Origin: an uncultured Verrucomicrobiota bacterium
Lineage (GTDB): Bacteria; Verrucomicrobiota; Kiritimatiellia; RFP12; UBA1067
Assembly (NCBI GenBank): GCA_945487985.1
Contig: CALYTX010000071.1
Span: 1-7,048 of the forward strand
Length of the DNA: 7,048 bases
Direction: 5' to 3'
Made by a program: the position numbers and the translations under genes. The notes beneath the pieces were generated by a model. It searched no databases and was not told where the DNA came from. It was given only the letters and a program-made list of their open reading frames with translations. This document shows, piece by piece, positions 5,947-7,048 of this stretch (its first letter is position 1; each line of letters starts with the position of its first letter).

Positions 5947-7048
5947 TTAAAGTTCTACTTGCTTGTATTTCGGCACGAGCACCTTCATGCAGCACCACCC
6001 GACAATGTAGGCAATCGCGCAATAACTGAAAAGAATCATATATCCGGCCGGCTTGCCCGTGTAGCCGCAGAACGAAAACGCCTCGCCGGCATTGTCGGCG
6101 TATGTGAAGAGCTTGCCGGCGGCCTTGTTGATGATGAAACTGCCGCAACCGGCCGCGCACTGGGCGATGCCGGTCAAGGTGGCGATCGTCGATTTAGGGA
6201 ACATATCACCGACAACGGAGTAGACATTCGCGCTCCATGCCTGATGCCCGGCGCAGGCAAGCCCGATTATCGTCGCAACGCCGAAAGCGGCGAGAAGTTT
6301 CATTCCCTGCGAGCACCCAACTCCCCAAACCCCGAGCGGCTGGGCGCCGAGCGCGAGCAGCGGGAAGCACGCGAAAACGAACATCGCAACCATGCGCCCC
6401 TCGTAGGGATTCATTCCGCGGCGGTTGACCATATAGGTCGGCAGCTTGCACAAGAGAATCGAAACGAAGGTGACAATCGCATAAAGCGTGAAGATAAGTG
6501 CCATGCCCTCGCGCGTGTCGCTTTTGTAACCAAACTGGTCGGAGATGTAGCCCGGCGTCCAGAAGAGGAAAAACCACCACACGCCGTCAGTAAGCAGCCG
6601 CCCCAGCACCAGCGCCCAGGTCTGCTTGAGCGAGAAGGCCTTGGCGTAGGAAATCTTAGGACCCTCGCTTTCGGTGACGGTTCCGGCAGTGGCGCAATCG
6701 TCCTGTCGGATGTATTCAAGTTCCGCCGCACCCACACGTGAATTCTCCTCCGGTTTGCGGTAGAGCCACACCCAAAAACCCATCCAAATAAATCCGAGCG
6801 CACCGATTATCGCAAACGCCCATTCCCAGCCGCAATAACGCGCAATGAGCGGAATCGTCAACGGCGCGGCAAGCGCCCCCACCGACGAGCCAGAGTTGAA
6901 AATCGAAGTCGAAAACGCGCGGTCTTTCTTCGGGAAATACTCCGCCGTAACCTTGATTGCCGCGGGGGAATTCCCCGCCTCGCCGAGCGCCAGCACCGCG
7001 CGGCAGGCGAGGAACAGCCACACCGAAACGGTTATGCCCATCATCGAA
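5947..7048 (-). CDS. MFS hexuronate transporter, ExuT-like (5' end cut by window)
   Basis: The last 366 codons of a major facilitator superfamily permease of the anion:cation symporter (ExuT/GudP) type are visible. The frame stays open to the window edge, so the true start lies beyond 7048; the Met at 7044 is internal. Positions below count from that Met. The family signature LGEAGNSPAAIK (20-31), then AEYFPKKDRA (34-43) and IFNSGSSVGA (48-57), follows a transmembrane segment. Further hydrophobic segments lie at about 46-68, 73-95, 144-168, 182-200, 217-238, 247-268, 285-305 and 335-356. The central loop (about 96-140) is charged, as expected between the two halves. SANVYSVVGDMFPK (271-284) corresponds to the conserved repeat in the second half. 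About 60-80 N-terminal residues seem to be missing. Family and position directly before uxuA and uxaC point to proton-coupled uptake of glucuronate or galacturonate; the exact sugar acid is inferred. Confidence 0.93.
   Translation of the reverse strand, partial: SMMGITVSVWLFLACRAVLALGEAGNSPAAIKVTAEYFPKKDRAFSTSIFNSGSSVGALAAPLTIPLIARYCGWEWAFAIIGALGFIWMGFWVWLYRKPEENSRVGAAELEYIRQDDCATAGTVTESEGPKISYAKAFSLKQTWALVLGRLLTDGVWWFFLFWTPGYISDQFGYKSDTREGMALIFTLYAIVTFVSILLCKLPTYMVNRRGMNPYEGRMVAMFVFACFPLLALGAQPLGVWGVGCSQGMKLLAAFGVATIIGLACAGHQAWSANVYSVVGDMFPKSTIATLTGIAQCAAGCGSFIINKAAGKLFTYADNAGEAFSFCGYTGKPAGYMILFSYCAIAYIVGWCCMKVLVPKYKQVEL

Noticed and set aside
5132..5950. Plus-strand open frame of 272 codons opposite uxuA
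   Set aside because: It is entirely antisense to an unmistakable uxuA. No ribosome binding site or recognisable domain is seen, and the lack of stops follows from the codon bias of uxuA.
5959..6741. Plus-strand open frame of 260 codons opposite the transporter
   Set aside because: It is antisense to conserved transporter motifs. The translation is highly charged and low in information, which is an expected mirror of membrane-protein codons.

Overview
The window is densely coding bacterial DNA with a fairly high G+C content and a strong preference for C or G at third codon positions. It holds eight protein genes. Seven are on the minus strand and one small gene is on the plus strand. The gaps total only a few dozen bases, and I see no RNA gene, insertion sequence, CRISPR array or repeat family. 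Two genes are cut by the window ends: a transporter at the high-coordinate end and an esterase at the low-coordinate end. The gene set (hexuronate breakdown, a secreted acetylxylan-esterase-like hydrolase, QueH-type queuosine synthesis) fits a polysaccharide-using bacterium, perhaps from the PVC group (Lentisphaerae/Kiritimatiellota/Verrucomicrobia-like). That placement is a low-confidence impression from protein flavour, not a demonstrated assignment.

Region A (7048 down to 3459, minus strand) is a hexuronate catabolism operon. In transcription order it is a truncated ExuT-like MFS hexuronate transporter, uxuA (mannonate dehydratase) and uxaC (uronate isomerase). The spacers are 20 and 5 bp, and each enzyme gene has an AGGA ribosome binding site. 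The transporter would import glucuronate or galacturonate, UxaC would isomerise it, and UxuA would dehydrate D-mannonate to 2-keto-3-deoxygluconate. The fructuronate reductase (UxuB) that joins the two enzymes is not in the window and may lie upstream of 7048.

Region B (2995-3447, plus strand) is one 150-codon gene of unknown function. Its stop lies 11 bp from the uxaC stop, and its ATG overlaps the obg ATG head-to-head.

Region C (2996 down to 1, minus strand) is a tight operon of obg (ribosome-assembly GTPase), panB (pantothenate/CoA synthesis), queH (queuosine synthesis) and a secreted alpha/beta hydrolase. Consecutive genes overlap or nearly touch (TAATG at obg/panB, 5 bp at panB/queH, 7 bp overlap at queH/esterase). 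An extended -10 promoter (TGCTATAAT) sits 7 bp before the obg ATG with no Shine-Dalgarno sequence, which predicts a leaderless obg transcript.

I found no convincing previously undescribed multi-gene system. The most unusual spot is the obg/unknown-gene boundary. There two start codons overlap, the obg promoter lies inside the opposing gene's first codons, and the opposing gene itself is unrecognised and may be the surviving C-terminal part of a larger protein.
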